64,000 nt of DNA, from NCBI GenBank assembly GCA_005883305.1, contig VBAC01000001.1, positions 2,542,001 through 2,606,000 of the forward strand. The letters are read 5' to 3'. Each line of letters starts with the position of its first letter. Position 1 is the first letter of the stretch. The notes below the pieces were generated by a model. That model searched no databases and was not told the DNA's origin. It was given only the letters and a program-made list of their open reading frames with translations. Both the position numbers and the translations under genes were made by a program. Positions 1 through 9,045 of this stretch are shown here, piece by piece. Source of the stretch: Alphaproteobacteria bacterium. Its GTDB lineage: Bacteria > Pseudomonadota > Alphaproteobacteria > Sphingomonadales > Sphingomonadaceae.

Positions 1-439
1 AGCCGACGACCGGGACGGCGATCGACCTGTCCTTGGCTTGGGCGAGCGCGAGCGAGCGCTGCTGCCCATCGACGATCCAGGCTGCGCGCCGTCCTTCCGG
101 ATAGATCGGGATGGTCAGCGTGCCGGCGTCGCCGACGTCGCAGATGTTACCGGGCTTGCGCCCGCGGGCCGACGCGAACTCGATCTCGGGCGCCATCGCC
201 AGGATGATCGCATTGGGGAACAGCACTGGGCCGCTGTCGAGGAAGGCGGTGATCGCATTGACGTGCTGGCGGATCTCACCCCGCTGAAAACCCTTCAGCT
301 CTTTGTCATCGCGCTGAATGCGGCTGATGTCGGCAATCCGCGTGATGTCTGAGCCGAGCAAGAAGAAGGCGAAGACGTCCGTCCCCTTTCCCTGCGCGGC
401 GCGCACCGCGCGCACCGAAAGATACTCGCGTCGCGTCAT
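1..439 (-). CDS. DGQHR-domain protein, N-terminal part (runs off the left edge)
   Basis: Reading leftwards from the ATG at 439, an open frame of 146 codons continues out of the window, so the C-terminus is missing. Around residues 124-128 it carries DGQQR inside WIVDGQQRSLALAQA, the signature of DGQHR proteins. That family includes DndB, the regulator of DNA phosphorothioation, and DpdB, an ATPase of the 7-deazaguanine DNA-modification system. The start overlaps the stop of the upstream YaaA-like gene in an ATGA, so the two are translationally coupled and probably work together. Whether this is a DndB-like, DpdB-like or stand-alone protein cannot be told without the flank. Family assignment is fairly sure; function is inference. 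Confidence 0.75.
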   Translation of the reverse strand, partial: MTRREYLSVRAVRAAQGKGTDVFAFFLLGSDITRIADISRIQRDDKELKGFQRGEIRQHVNAITAFLDSGPVLFPNAIILAMAPEIEFASARGRKPGNICDVGDAGTLTIPIYPEGRRAAWIVDGQQRSLALAQAKDRSIAVPVVG

Positions 440-1356
440 GCTCGTTCGGTCCGCACTTCACGGGCAAGCGTAGCGAAGCGCCCCTGCTCGCAGGCGATAT
501 GGAGCTGATCGCGAAAGAGACGAAGCAGGCGGGAAGAGCTGCCGCCAGCAGCCTCCCAATGCTGATGGAGCAGTGCCCGCAATGACTCGTCGTCATGCCG
601 CGCGCGCGCAACGCGCGCCGGCGCTTGCCAGCCTTGGGTCGCGCGGCGAACGGCATCCGCATGCTCCGCCTCCGAGCGTCGGTCGTCCGGCACCGCGATC
701 GCCTGCGCGAAATGATGGAGGGCACGGCTGGCAAAGTCGCTGCGGGTACCGCGGATCGGACTGTCGGCTCCCTCGAGCCGGTCATCATAAGGCATGACAC
801 AGGCCCGCAATTGCGGCGCGATTCGCTCAAGCGGCGCGCCAGTGAACAGGCGCAATCGGCCGCGCGCCTGGTCGTCAAGACCGACGAGATCGGCCTCGAT
901 CATCCCGATATAGCTCTCCGAAAGCGCCGCGCAGACCAAGCCTCTCGAAGATGCGACGGACGCGGCCAACGAAACCGCGAATGGCGATGCCTGGTTGATC
1001 TGTCGCCACCAGGCGGCCGCCGAAAAGCCCTCGCCAACTCGGTCCGCGATGCTGTCGTGGGCATTGGCAAGGATGGTGCAGGCGTACGACGGCACGGTCG
1101 CGGATTCGCGGACCAGACCCAAGCCCGCTGAGGCCACGAACAGTTCGGCACCGAGTCGGCGGGCGGCAAGCACGGCTTCCTGAAAGCCGCGACCGGCATA
1201 GAGATCTGTCACGGGACGCAGCGCCTTTTCGGAGGCGAGCCGACGGGTCCATTCGGCAACGAGCTTGTCCCGATCCGCATACGGGAGCGAGGCGACGTGG
1301 AGTTTCGCGGCGATCGGCTGACGCTTCCGATTGGTGCAGGTTGTGATCACTAGCAT
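436..1356 (-). CDS. YaaA/DUF6884-like protein coupled to a DGQHR gene
   Basis: This encodes 306 residues from the ATG at 1356; an in-frame ATG at 1395 would add 13 less typical residues, and neither has a strong ribosome site. The N-terminus begins almost at once with LVITTCTNRKR, followed by DLYAGRGFQEAV near residues 51-62 and ELFVASAGLGLV near 71-82. This is the pattern of the YaaA/DUF6884 superfamily (a Cys-containing first strand, LYxGxxF, then LSAxxGLL). The C-terminal half is unfamiliar. It ends in an ATGA overlap with the DGQHR gene, and the pair sits in a mobile, defence-rich stretch. A role in DNA modification or defence is plausible but unproven; the fold call is moderate. Confidence 0.65.
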   Translation of the reverse strand: MLVITTCTNRKRQPIAAKLHVASLPYADRDKLVAEWTRRLASEKALRPVTDLYAGRGFQEAVLAARRLGAELFVASAGLGLVRESATVPSYACTILANAHDSIADRVGEGFSAAAWWRQINQASPFAVSLAASVASSRGLVCAALSESYIGMIEADLVGLDDQARGRLRLFTGAPLERIAPQLRACVMPYDDRLEGADSPIRGTRSDFASRALHHFAQAIAVPDDRRSEAEHADAVRRATQGWQAPARVARARHDDESLRALLHQHWEAAGGSSSRLLRLFRDQLHIACEQGRFATLAREVRTERA

Positions 1357-1683
1357 GACAAAATACAGCGTCCCCGCCCACTCTTCGAGGCGCATTTATT
1401 ATTATCCCGTGTCGGCAGGCTTAGCCACATTTATTCTTCCGACTTATCCACAGAAAAATGCTAGAGGAATGTGCTCGCAAGATAGCCCTGCCTCCGGAAG
1501 CGCCGTTCTGTGGCAGTGCAATTGAAGAGTGCAGGTTTCGCTGGACTAGCGCGTCGAACCGAGCATTGCTGGTCTGGTGTATCGCCCCTCCGGATGAGGG
1601 CGCCCTGCCCCGCCGATCCGATCGGCCGGGCTTCTGGTGGTGGGAGCGACAATGGTGTCGTTCACCTGAGAAGGACCACCACC

Positions 1684-2199
1684 ATGACCAAGTTGAACGA
1701 CATCCAGCTGATCCTGCTGACCAACTCCTCCACGCGCGACAACGGCAGCCTGCTGCCGGCCGCCGCCTCGATCGCCGACGCGGAGGGTCGCCTGACCAAG
1801 GCCATTGCCTCGCTCGCGAAGCGCGGCCTCGTCGAGGAATGCCCCGCGACTGACGCGGCCAGCACCTGGCGGACCGACGGCGATAACCGCTTCGGCATGT
1901 TCATCACCGACGCCGGCCGCCTGGCCATCAATGTCGACGCCGACGAGGCTTCCAGGCCTGCGACCACTGGCAAGCCCGTAAAGACTTCTGAGCCCAAACC
2001 CGAGCGCCAGACCAAGAACGCCGCAGTCGTCGCCATGCTGCAGCGGGAAGAAGGCGCCACGCTCGCCGAGATGGTCGAGGCGACGGGCTGGCTGCCTCAC
2101 ACGACCCGTGCCGCGCTCACAGGGCTCAAGAAAAAGGGCCATGTGATCGACAAGTGCAAGCGTGGCGACACGACCTGCTACCGCATCACCAAAGCCTGA
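1684..2199 (+). CDS. DUF3489 domain protein
   Basis: This encodes 171 residues. The start ATG at 1684 follows GAGAAGGA at a usable distance; an upstream in-frame extension to 1510 looks non-coding. The N-terminal half resembles a winged-helix repeat (TKLNDIQLILLTNSS, then AIASLAKRGLVEE). The C-terminal third (KNAAVVAMLQREEGATLAEM through TRAALTGLKKKGH) is the DUF3489 winged helix. Such proteins almost always precede a DUF2924 gene and a large serine recombinase, as here, where the next start is 2 bases downstream. The likely role is DNA-binding control or accessory function for that recombinase; this is known only by association. Confidence 0.85.
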   Translation: MTKLNDIQLILLTNSSTRDNGSLLPAAASIADAEGRLTKAIASLAKRGLVEECPATDAASTWRTDGDNRFGMFITDAGRLAINVDADEASRPATTGKPVKTSEPKPERQTKNAAVVAMLQREEGATLAEMVEATGWLPHTTRAALTGLKKKGHVIDKCKRGDTTCYRITKA

Positions 2200-2201
2200 C
2201 C

Positions 2202-2615
2202 ATGGCCTCTGTTGATGACCAACTGGCTGCGCTGGCGACCATGTCGCCGGCGCAGTTGCGCTCCGAGTGGCAGCGGCTGACCGGCGGGCCGCTGCCTCGG
2301 ATCAGCCCCTCGATGCTGCGTCTGGCTCTTGCCTGGGAAACCCAGGCCAAGGCGTATGGCGGGCTGTCCCGGTCCACGCAGCAGAAGCTGGACCAGCAGA
2401 AGCGCGGCAAGACCCGCACCAGCCCGGCGCAGCCCGGCATGCGGCTGGTCCGCGAGTGGAACGGGCGTGCCCATGTCGTCCTTGTCGGGGAGGACGAGGT
2501 GATCCGCTGGGACGGGCGGGAGTGGCGCTCATTGAGCGAGGTCGCGCGTGCCATCACCGGTACGCGCTGGTCAGGGCCCGCCTTCTTCGGGCTGAAGAAG
2601 AGGCTGGCGGCATGA
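2202..2615 (+). CDS. DUF2924 domain protein
   Basis: This encodes 137 residues starting MASVDDQLAAL at 2202. It matches DUF2924: an N-terminal helix that places LRSEWQRLTGG, a central LALAWETQAKAYGGL segment, a GMRLVREWNGRAHVV strand pair, and a C-terminal WRSLSEVARAITGTRWSGPAFFGLK. The last part is a DNA-associated helical motif typical of phage and recombinase neighbourhoods. It lies 2 bases after the DUF3489 gene and its stop overlaps the recombinase start in an ATGA, so the three form one operon. The biochemical role is unknown; co-occurrence suggests a partner of the serine recombinase. Confidence 0.85.
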   Translation: MASVDDQLAALATMSPAQLRSEWQRLTGGPLPRISPSMLRLALAWETQAKAYGGLSRSTQQKLDQQKRGKTRTSPAQPGMRLVREWNGRAHVVLVGEDEVIRWDGREWRSLSEVARAITGTRWSGPAFFGLKKRLAA

Positions 2616-4273
2616 AGACGGTGCGCTGTGCCATCTATACCCGCAAGTCGAGCGAGGAGGGCCTCGAACAGGCCTTCAATTCGCTCGACGCCCAGCGCGA
2701 AGCCTGCGCCGCTTATGTGTTGAGTCAGGCCAGCGAAGGCTGGACCGAGCTGCCGGACGTTTATGACGATGGAGGTTTGTCGGGCGGCTCGCTGGAGCGG
2801 CCGGCGCTCCAGCGGCTGCTGAGCGACGTTGCGACCGGCAAGGTCGACATCATTGTTGTCTACAAGGTCGACCGGCTGACCCGTTCGCTGCTGGACTTCG
2901 CGAAGCTGGTCGAGGCGTTCGACCGGGCGGGAGTCTCGTTCGTCTCGATCACCCAGTCGTTCAACACGACGACGAGCATGGGTCGGCTGACGCTCAACAT
3001 GCTGCTGTCCTTCGCCCAGTTCGAGCGCGAGGTGACCGCCGAACGGATCAGAGACAAGATCGCGGCCTCCAAGGCCAAGGGCATGTGGATGGGCGGCGTG
3101 CCGCCGCTGGGCTATGCGCCCGATGGCCGGACGCTGAAGATCGTCCCCGATCATGCCGGGCTTATCCGGGACATCTATGGTCGCTACCTTGTCCTCGGCA
3201 ATGTGCGGCTGGTGAAGGAACAGCTTGAACGGGATGGGCTGTTTGCACCCCCTCGCGTCACCGCGTCCGGGCGCGCACTTGGAGGCGGGCCATTTTCGCG
3301 GGGTCAGCTCTACACCATTCTCAAATCCCCCATCTACGCCGGCAATATCGGACATCGCGGCGCGATCCATCCCGGCCAGCACGAGGCGATTATCGATCGC
3401 GAAACCTGGGACCGGGTGCAGGCCATGCTGGCGGACCATCTCCAGGGTGAGCGCCGGGCGGCTCGCGCGGCCAGCCCGAGCCCACTCGCCGGAAAGATCA
3501 TCGACGCATCCGCAGCGCCGCTCATCGCCTCCCATGCCTGCAAGGGCAGCAGACGGTATCGCTACTATGTGAGCCGACCAGTCGATAGGGCTGGTAGTCC
3601 GACGTTGCGGATACCAGCGCTTGAGATCGAGACGGTCGTGGCGGATTGCTTGGCCCGGGCGTTCGAGGATCCTGTCGGGCTGTCCGCCACGGCGTGGCTC
3701 GCGGTCGCCCCAACAGACTATGTGGGTTTCGTGGAGCGCGCGGCGCGATGTGCGACGAAGCTCCAACGCCGGGATCGCCTGATGCTACGTGCGTTGCTAA
3801 CTCGGGTTCAGGTGTTCGACGCACGCATCGAGATCGAATGTGACAGCAAGGCAGTTGGCGTCGCACTTGGCGTCGGCCAGGCCGGCAACGCACGGCCGTC
3901 CTTCATACTCGGATCGGAGGTGAGATTGACCCGCTCCGGACGGGCGATGCGGCTGGTGCAGGGAAATGGCGCATCTCCCGGGCAATTGCCGGAGGCGGCA
4001 CTTGTAAGGCTGGTGGTCCGGGGCCGCAGCTGGTGGCAAGAGCTCAGGAGCGGGAACGTTACTGTCACGTTGCTGGCAGACCGCGAGGGTATCTGCCGAT
4101 CCTACGTGACTCGCGTCGTGCGGCTGGCCTTCCTCGCCCCTCCGGTCGTGGACGCAATCCTGGCCGGAGCCCTGCGGGCCGAAGTCGATGCTGGGGCGCT
4201 CACCTCGCCGGGCGCGGTGGACATGGGCTGGACAGATCAGGTGCGGCGCCTGATGCCGCGGGGTGAATCCTAG
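2612..4273 (+). CDS. Large serine recombinase
   Basis: This encodes 553 residues from the ATG at 2612 (ATGA overlap with the DUF2924 stop); the open frame back to 2267 is only shadow. The catalytic domain opens with CAIYTRKSSEEG, where Ser13 in YTRKS is the nucleophile. It continues with VYKVDRLTRS (Asp87, Arg88, Arg91) and the conserved MGRLTLNMLLSFAQFERE and ERIRDKI. The recombinase domain follows (PPLGYAPDGRTLKI, YTILKSPIYAGNIGHRG). The usual zinc-ribbon cysteines are not evident: where many relatives show Cys pairs, this protein has ASHACKGSRRYRYYVSR. It probably mediates integration or excision of the surrounding element. No attachment site for it was identified. Confidence 0.93.
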   Translation: MKTVRCAIYTRKSSEEGLEQAFNSLDAQREACAAYVLSQASEGWTELPDVYDDGGLSGGSLERPALQRLLSDVATGKVDIIVVYKVDRLTRSLLDFAKLVEAFDRAGVSFVSITQSFNTTTSMGRLTLNMLLSFAQFEREVTAERIRDKIAASKAKGMWMGGVPPLGYAPDGRTLKIVPDHAGLIRDIYGRYLVLGNVRLVKEQLERDGLFAPPRVTASGRALGGGPFSRGQLYTILKSPIYAGNIGHRGAIHPGQHEAIIDRETWDRVQAMLADHLQGERRAARAASPSPLAGKIIDASAAPLIASHACKGSRRYRYYVSRPVDRAGSPTLRIPALEIETVVADCLARAFEDPVGLSATAWLAVAPTDYVGFVERAARCATKLQRRDRLMLRALLTRVQVFDARIEIECDSKAVGVALGVGQAGNARPSFILGSEVRLTRSGRAMRLVQGNGASPGQLPEAALVRLVVRGRSWWQELRSGNVTVTLLADREGICRSYVTRVVRLAFLAPPVVDAILAGALRAEVDAGALTSPGAVDMGWTDQVRRLMPRGES

Positions 4274-4467
4274 CGGATATTGCGGCGCGCGAGAACCTGA
4301 GCCGCCTGAATGAGCAGATTGGCATCGCGTGTCGCTTGCTCGAGGTCGGCGAGATTTGGGTTCATGCCACCCGGTGTAGGTACCGAAATGGCCATCGGGC
4401 ACGCGTCCTCCATGATCATGCCGGCCGCGGTGCTAAGCCGCAGCACCAGCTCAGTCGCATCGTCCAT
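4270..4467 (-). CDS. Small conserved hypothetical protein beside the recombinase
   Basis: This encodes 65 residues from the ATG at 4467, chosen over longer in-frame starts because AGGAGG lies 7 bases upstream (complement of CCTCCT at 4475-4480). It begins MDDATELVLRLSTAAGMIME and is mostly helical, ending AAQVLARRNIR, with no recognised domain. It converges on the serine recombinase and their stop codons overlap by 4 bases. That tight packing suggests it belongs to the same mobile module, perhaps as a regulator, but nothing in the sequence shows function. Confidence 0.6.
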   Translation of the reverse strand: MDDATELVLRLSTAAGMIMEDACPMAISVPTPGGMNPNLADLEQATRDANLLIQAAQVLARRNIR

Positions 4468-4683
4468 GATCACACCTCCTGTCACGAGACACGAAGCGGT
4501 CATGTGAGCCACAAGTCCAGACGGAGCTTTTTGGATGTCAGGCGGCAGCCTAAGCCCTCGCCTTTGCGCCGCTAGGCGCGCCGGATAGGGCAAGCGATAG
4601 CGATAGATTGTTCGTTGCCCTTCGCACAAGAGCGCCGAACTACTGACGCCAAGAAGCGCGGTGCAAGCGCCATTTGCATGCCG

Positions 4684-7600
4684 TCAGATCAGGATGCCGC
4701 GGCCAAGCCGTTCGATGCGGAGATGGTTTACGCCCTCCGTGACGCGCGCCGCGATCAAGCTGGGTCGCGTCATGCGGACGCTTCCGGCGATGCGGGCGAG
4801 CCGCCGATAATCGGGTGTGGTAAGCCAGTTGTCGCCTGCTGCCTCGTCGCGCTCGACACGATATAGTCCCGGTGGGATCGCAACCTGATCGACAAGGGCG
4901 CGGTTCGCCCCAACATAGTGCCAGCGCTGAATCGCCGCGCTGAGCGTTTCGTCCCGGAACCGCTTCCATAGGGCTGCTGTTTCCAGCGTGGGCCAATCCC
5001 CAGCGTCGGCGAATGCGACAATGGCGTCGCTTTCCAGCCACGCCCGCATTCCGGTGCCGTCGAGAAAGTCCGCCCCGCCGAGCTGAACCGCCGCCATCGC
5101 GGCGCGGCGCGACGGCAAGCCGGCGCGGACTAGCATCGACATCTTGAAATCCGGCACGCCGGCTTCCAAGGCTGCGGCCGCGCCGCCGACGATCGTGTCC
5201 GGCTCCCAGCCTTGCGTCAGGCGCCGAGTTCTCAGCGCCTCGAGCGCCCAGACCAGCTTGTAGGTGAACACGTCCTCGACCAGCTTCATATTGTCCGCGC
5301 CGATCACGCCGACATCCGCGCCCGCGACCCAGGCGCGCAGTACGTCGCGCCAATTGCCGGGAAGGTCGGCGTCGGGCGTGAACGGGCGAATGGCGAGCAA
5401 CCGTTCGGCAAGCGCGACCAGTGCATCACCCAATGCCTCAGCGTCGCCGCGCAAGGCCGCGAGATCGCCTTCGTCGACAAGCGCCGCCAGCTCGTCGGCA
5501 ATCGCATCGAGCGCAAGCCCCGCTTCCAGTCCGACCCCCATTGCGAAATGACCCTGCCGCTGCAGTGGCGTCGTCGAATTCCAGATCAGCTTGGCGCGCG
5601 TTTGCAGGATGAACCGATGGTTGTTCCGCGCATGATCGCCTTCGCGGTCGACCTGCCGCGCCCAAAGTGAGCCCTGCAGCGCCTCGTCCAGAAGCCGGGG
5701 CAGATCGTCGCTGTCCGAATCCAGCGCTTCGATCAGCCCGAAGACAGTCGCGTCGAGCTTCTCGACGAGCTGCGACAGCGGTTCTTGCTCGACGGCCTGG
5801 TCCGCGTCCCCATCCTCGCCGACGTCATCCGGCGCCTCGTCGGGAGGCAGCCAGCCTTCGCGGGAGTTGGCGAGATATTCCGCGGCGTCGGCACGATCGA
5901 AGACACCCTGCGCCGCCATGCGCTCGACGATCAGGTTGATGACCTGAATGAGGCCGCTGCGCAGCTCGCGGTGCCGCGCAGAATTGACCAGTCCGCGCCA
6001 CGTAGCGAGCCGCCAGTCATCCGGCTCGAACATGACATGGAGCACGAGACCCTCGACGTCGATAAACGCACGGCCGGCCCGGCCCGCGACGTTAGCGAAC
6101 TCCTCACCCTTGATGAGTTCGCCGGCGCGATAGAGCGAGGGGGCAAGCAGCACGGCCGCGTTGAGATTGAGCCCTTGCGACAGAGTTGGGGACGCCACCG
6201 TCACCTTGAGCACGCCGTCGGCTAGCAGCCGCTCGATCTCACGCAGGAAGGGACTGGGTAGTCTGCCGTGGTGGATCGCGACTCCGAGCCTGAGACAGCC
6301 GACCGCGGGATGATCCTCGCCGAGCCATTCACGCCCGATCTCTAGAGCGCGGGCAATAGGGGCTTCATCGTCGAGGAGGGGGGGAAGATAGCCACGCGCA
6401 CAGAGGTCGACGATCGTCGCGCCGTAGCCGATGACCGAGTTGGCCTGGGGCTGGAAAATCAGGGTGCGCTTGTCCTGCTCAGCGAATTCCCACGCCGCGA
6501 ACAGCGTCAGCTCCTTGGTACTCGTCGGCCGCGCTTTCTTGTGTGGCTTGATCGGGCCGGCCAATTCGACGAACCGCGCGACCCACGGGCCATCGGCTTC
6601 GAGGTCGAAGCAAAGTTTGGCCGACTGGCCTTGCCACGCGATTGTTCCGAACCGCTGCCGGGTCGGCCGCCAGTCGGACTCCACCGCGTCCCCCGGTGCA
6701 TCGGAGCGTATCCAGGCGGTGAGGTCAGTGAGCGGGTCGCCGCCGGGCAGGATCGCCGACAGGCAGACGATCCGGCGGTCGGCATTGTCCGGGCGGCGCA
6801 GCAGCCGTTGAACGAGGATCTCGTAACGGATCTCGCGCTCGGTCGGACCGATCAGATGGCCTTCGTCGAGCACGATCAATCCGACATCGTCGATGATGCT
6901 CGGATCGGAGCGTAGCGCGAAGTCGAGCTTCTCGGGCGTCGCGATGATGATCTTGTGCGTGCGTAGCGCATCTTCGTCGCCCGGCGACATGCCCGATGCG
7001 CCGTATAGCGAAGACACGGAGAAACCGAGCGGGGCAAAGCTATTGCGGAACGAGCGCTCGGTCTGCGCCGACAATGCGCGCAGCGGCGTGACGATTAGTA
7101 CGCGCCGGCCGGTCGACAGCGTCATCAAGGTGGCCAACTCCGCCACTCTCGTTTTTCCCGCGCTTGTCGGCAGCGCCACGACAAGATCATCGGTCAGGTC
7201 GCTCGACCGCCGCGCGGCCTCGCGCTGCGACGGCCACAATTCGACCTCTGCATTCTTACGCGCATAGAGCGAACCTAGGAACAGCCGCCGCAGGTCGGGA
7301 TACTTCTCTTCGCCGCCCGGGGGAGGATCGTGCGGCAGATTGACGTGGAGCGAGTGCGCCCAAAGATCGTCGATCATGTTGCGGCAGAGCCGCAGCAACC
7401 ACCAAGCCGGGACGACACCAGCGTTCGCCGCAAGCGCCAGACCCGCGTCAAGCAGCGCTATCGCTTCGACGACCAGCGCCGCCTGGCCGGTCTGGAGCGC
7501 GAAGTCATAATAGGCCAGCGCGCGGCAGACAGTCGAACTGAGAATTTCGGCGATAGCCTGATCGGTGTCGATATGATGCTGTTCGAGCGCGAACCACAGG

Positions 7601-8154
7601 CCGTCATCGCTGAGACTGTCATCGGTCAGCCGCGCGCGCACGTGGCGCCGCAGCCCGTCGAGATCGCGCAGCATCAGCAGGACCAGCGCTGTTTCGGCCG
7701 GGCTTTCGTTAAAGCCGCCAGCCCGGTCGCCGAACAGCGAGAAGGCGATCGCCGAGAAACCGGCGAGGTGATAGGCGGCCGCAGCGACCGTGCGGTAGAA
7801 GCTGCGCGTCACCGAATCCGGCGTGCCGTTCCGCACCAGCGCCTCGAACGCATTGGCCGCGAACTCGAATCCCTTGCGCCCGATCTCGCTTTCGCCCGCG
7901 CGCTCCTTGAGCGCTAGCGCGGCCCGCAGCAGCGCGAAGCCATATTCGGCGAGATCGGTTTCGATCGTGCGGCCGAGTGGCGGCGCGTCCGCGGGAAGAA
8001 CGCCTTCGCGCCGGATAATCGACCATGCCGCCCCGCGCTTGAGAAGCCCGCCCCACACGCCGTCCTGGGTTGCGTCGACAATAAAGACGATCAGTTCGTC
8101 AGGCGTTTCCAAGTTTGCCTGCCTCAACGAATACGCTCCCGATAAACGCACCAT
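4684..8154 (-). CDS. hamB: Hachiman helicase HamB
   Basis: This is a Ski2-like superfamily 2 helicase of 1156 residues if the ATG at 8154 is used. A TTG at 8112 preceded by GAGGCAGG gives a shorter overlap with hamA and may be the true start. Motifs in order: Walker A ALPTSAGKT (327-335), TPLRALSAQ (356-364), ATPEKLDF (405-412), the DEGH box in LIVLDEGHLIG (Asp430-His433), VCLSAI, SPTLSQGLN (655-663) and GRAGR (691-695). About 300 residues of helical sequence precede the motor. It directly follows hamA, overlapping it. In Hachiman, HamB binds DNA, senses phage-induced DNA states and licenses the HamA nuclease. Assignment rests on motifs plus the DUF1837 partner. Confidence 0.88.
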   Translation of the reverse strand: MVRLSGAYSLRQANLETPDELIVFIVDATQDGVWGGLLKRGAAWSIIRREGVLPADAPPLGRTIETDLAEYGFALLRAALALKERAGESEIGRKGFEFAANAFEALVRNGTPDSVTRSFYRTVAAAAYHLAGFSAIAFSLFGDRAGGFNESPAETALVLLMLRDLDGLRRHVRARLTDDSLSDDGLWFALEQHHIDTDQAIAEILSSTVCRALAYYDFALQTGQAALVVEAIALLDAGLALAANAGVVPAWWLLRLCRNMIDDLWAHSLHVNLPHDPPPGGEEKYPDLRRLFLGSLYARKNAEVELWPSQREAARRSSDLTDDLVVALPTSAGKTRVAELATLMTLSTGRRVLIVTPLRALSAQTERSFRNSFAPLGFSVSSLYGASGMSPGDEDALRTHKIIIATPEKLDFALRSDPSIIDDVGLIVLDEGHLIGPTEREIRYEILVQRLLRRPDNADRRIVCLSAILPGGDPLTDLTAWIRSDAPGDAVESDWRPTRQRFGTIAWQGQSAKLCFDLEADGPWVARFVELAGPIKPHKKARPTSTKELTLFAAWEFAEQDKRTLIFQPQANSVIGYGATIVDLCARGYLPPLLDDEAPIARALEIGREWLGEDHPAVGCLRLGVAIHHGRLPSPFLREIERLLADGVLKVTVASPTLSQGLNLNAAVLLAPSLYRAGELIKGEEFANVAGRAGRAFIDVEGLVLHVMFEPDDWRLATWRGLVNSARHRELRSGLIQVINLIVERMAAQGVFDRADAAEYLANSREGWLPPDEAPDDVGEDGDADQAVEQEPLSQLVEKLDATVFGLIEALDSDSDDLPRLLDEALQGSLWARQVDREGDHARNNHRFILQTRAKLIWNSTTPLQRQGHFAMGVGLEAGLALDAIADELAALVDEGDLAALRGDAEALGDALVALAERLLAIRPFTPDADLPGNWRDVLRAWVAGADVGVIGADNMKLVEDVFTYKLVWALEALRTRRLTQGWEPDTIVGGAAAALEAGVPDFKMSMLVRAGLPSRRAAMAAVQLGGADFLDGTGMRAWLESDAIVAFADAGDWPTLETAALWKRFRDETLSAAIQRWHYVGANRALVDQVAIPPGLYRVERDEAAGDNWLTTPDYRRLARIAGSVRMTRPSLIAARVTEGVNHLRIERLGRGILI

Positions 8155-8878
8155 GGTCGGGGACGCGAAGATTGATGCTATAGTGGCTTCGATCGCCGCC
8201 GGCCCCGTCTAGATCCGCCTTCAGCGACGGCGGCGGCGCATTGCCCGAGAGCGTGAACAGCATGTGGTCGATCCGCCCCGGCGGCAGCGACTTCTGGCCG
8301 ATCTCGTCGCGTAGCGCCTGGCCGAGCGCCTGATCGTCAACGTCGTTGCTGTCGAGCAACCGATCGGCTACGAAAAGTAGAGATTCCGGCGTGCATCGCC
8401 CGTCGTCGCGGTCGAGCGCTTCGCGCGCCTCGGATATCGCGGGTTTCGCCAGCTCCTGGCGGCTCTTGGATTCGCCCTTGAGAAGCCGGAGCTGGCCGCC
8501 TTGGGCGACGACGACGCCGATAAAGTCGTCGCCCCTCAGCGCCATGTTGCGGCCGTCCTTGAACCGCAGGCGCTTGACCGGAATGCGGAATCCCAGCGTG
8601 TCTTCGGCTAGTAAGGAGGCGAGGATTTCGCCTAGATCGCCCGACCGCGCCCGTTCCTCGGTGGGCATGCGCGTGCGCAGGATTTCCGCCGCCCTCTCGT
8701 ATCCGAGCCGCGCCGCGTCGGCAGCGATCCGGTCGAGATGATCGTAATGGCTCCTGACAGTCTCGAGCAGCAGCGCCCAGATCTGTTCGCGGCCGCCGGC
8801 CTGTTCGGTCAGCAGCCACAGGCGTTTGCGCCCTGTCACTTCTTCGACGCACTCGCACCAGTCCCAATACAACGGCAT
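8099..8878 (-). CDS. hamA: Hachiman nuclease HamA (DUF1837)
   Basis: This encodes 259 residues. The ATG at 8878 follows GGAGGGAAC in the complement, a good ribosome site. Residues 80-84 (GDLGE), 116-121 (GDDFIG) and 134-139 (KGESKS) match the DUF1837 nuclease core, with Asp118 and the Glu136-x-Lys138 pair as the PD-(D/E)xK-type active site. The C-terminal half (SLLFVADRLLDSN, INLRVPDHGAFIGSVF) is typical of HamA. It is the first gene of the pair and hamB overlaps its 3' end. In the known system HamA is held inactive by HamB and degrades DNA on infection, causing growth arrest. The catalytic residues appear intact. Confidence 0.87.
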   Translation of the reverse strand: MPLYWDWCECVEEVTGRKRLWLLTEQAGGREQIWALLLETVRSHYDHLDRIAADAARLGYERAAEILRTRMPTEERARSGDLGEILASLLAEDTLGFRIPVKRLRFKDGRNMALRGDDFIGVVVAQGGQLRLLKGESKSRQELAKPAISEAREALDRDDGRCTPESLLFVADRLLDSNDVDDQALGQALRDEIGQKSLPPGRIDHMLFTLSGNAPPPSLKADLDGAGGDRSHYSINLRVPDHGAFIGSVFVEAGKLGNA

Positions 8879-9045
8879 TTTGTTCCCTCCGGCGGACCTT
8901 ATGCGCGAGATGGGAACGGTCGAGCAAACGGTACGGGCTTTCCTGAACCGAGGGCTGGTTTCACGCGCACTGTGTAGAGTGCTTAACGGACGTGTCGTGG
9001 ACGCTGGCTAGATGCCACTGAAGCTCTGCCCGATGTTACCTATGC

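Noticed and set aside
1-1356. Complete Dpd 7-deazaguanine modification cluster
   Set aside because: Only a DGQHR-type gene is consistent; no DpdA transglycosylase-like protein or preQ0 gene is in the window, so the claim cannot be made.
2186-3766. 526-codon minus-strand frame opposite the recombinase
   Set aside because: The plus strand encodes a complete serine recombinase; this frame has no domain or start signal.
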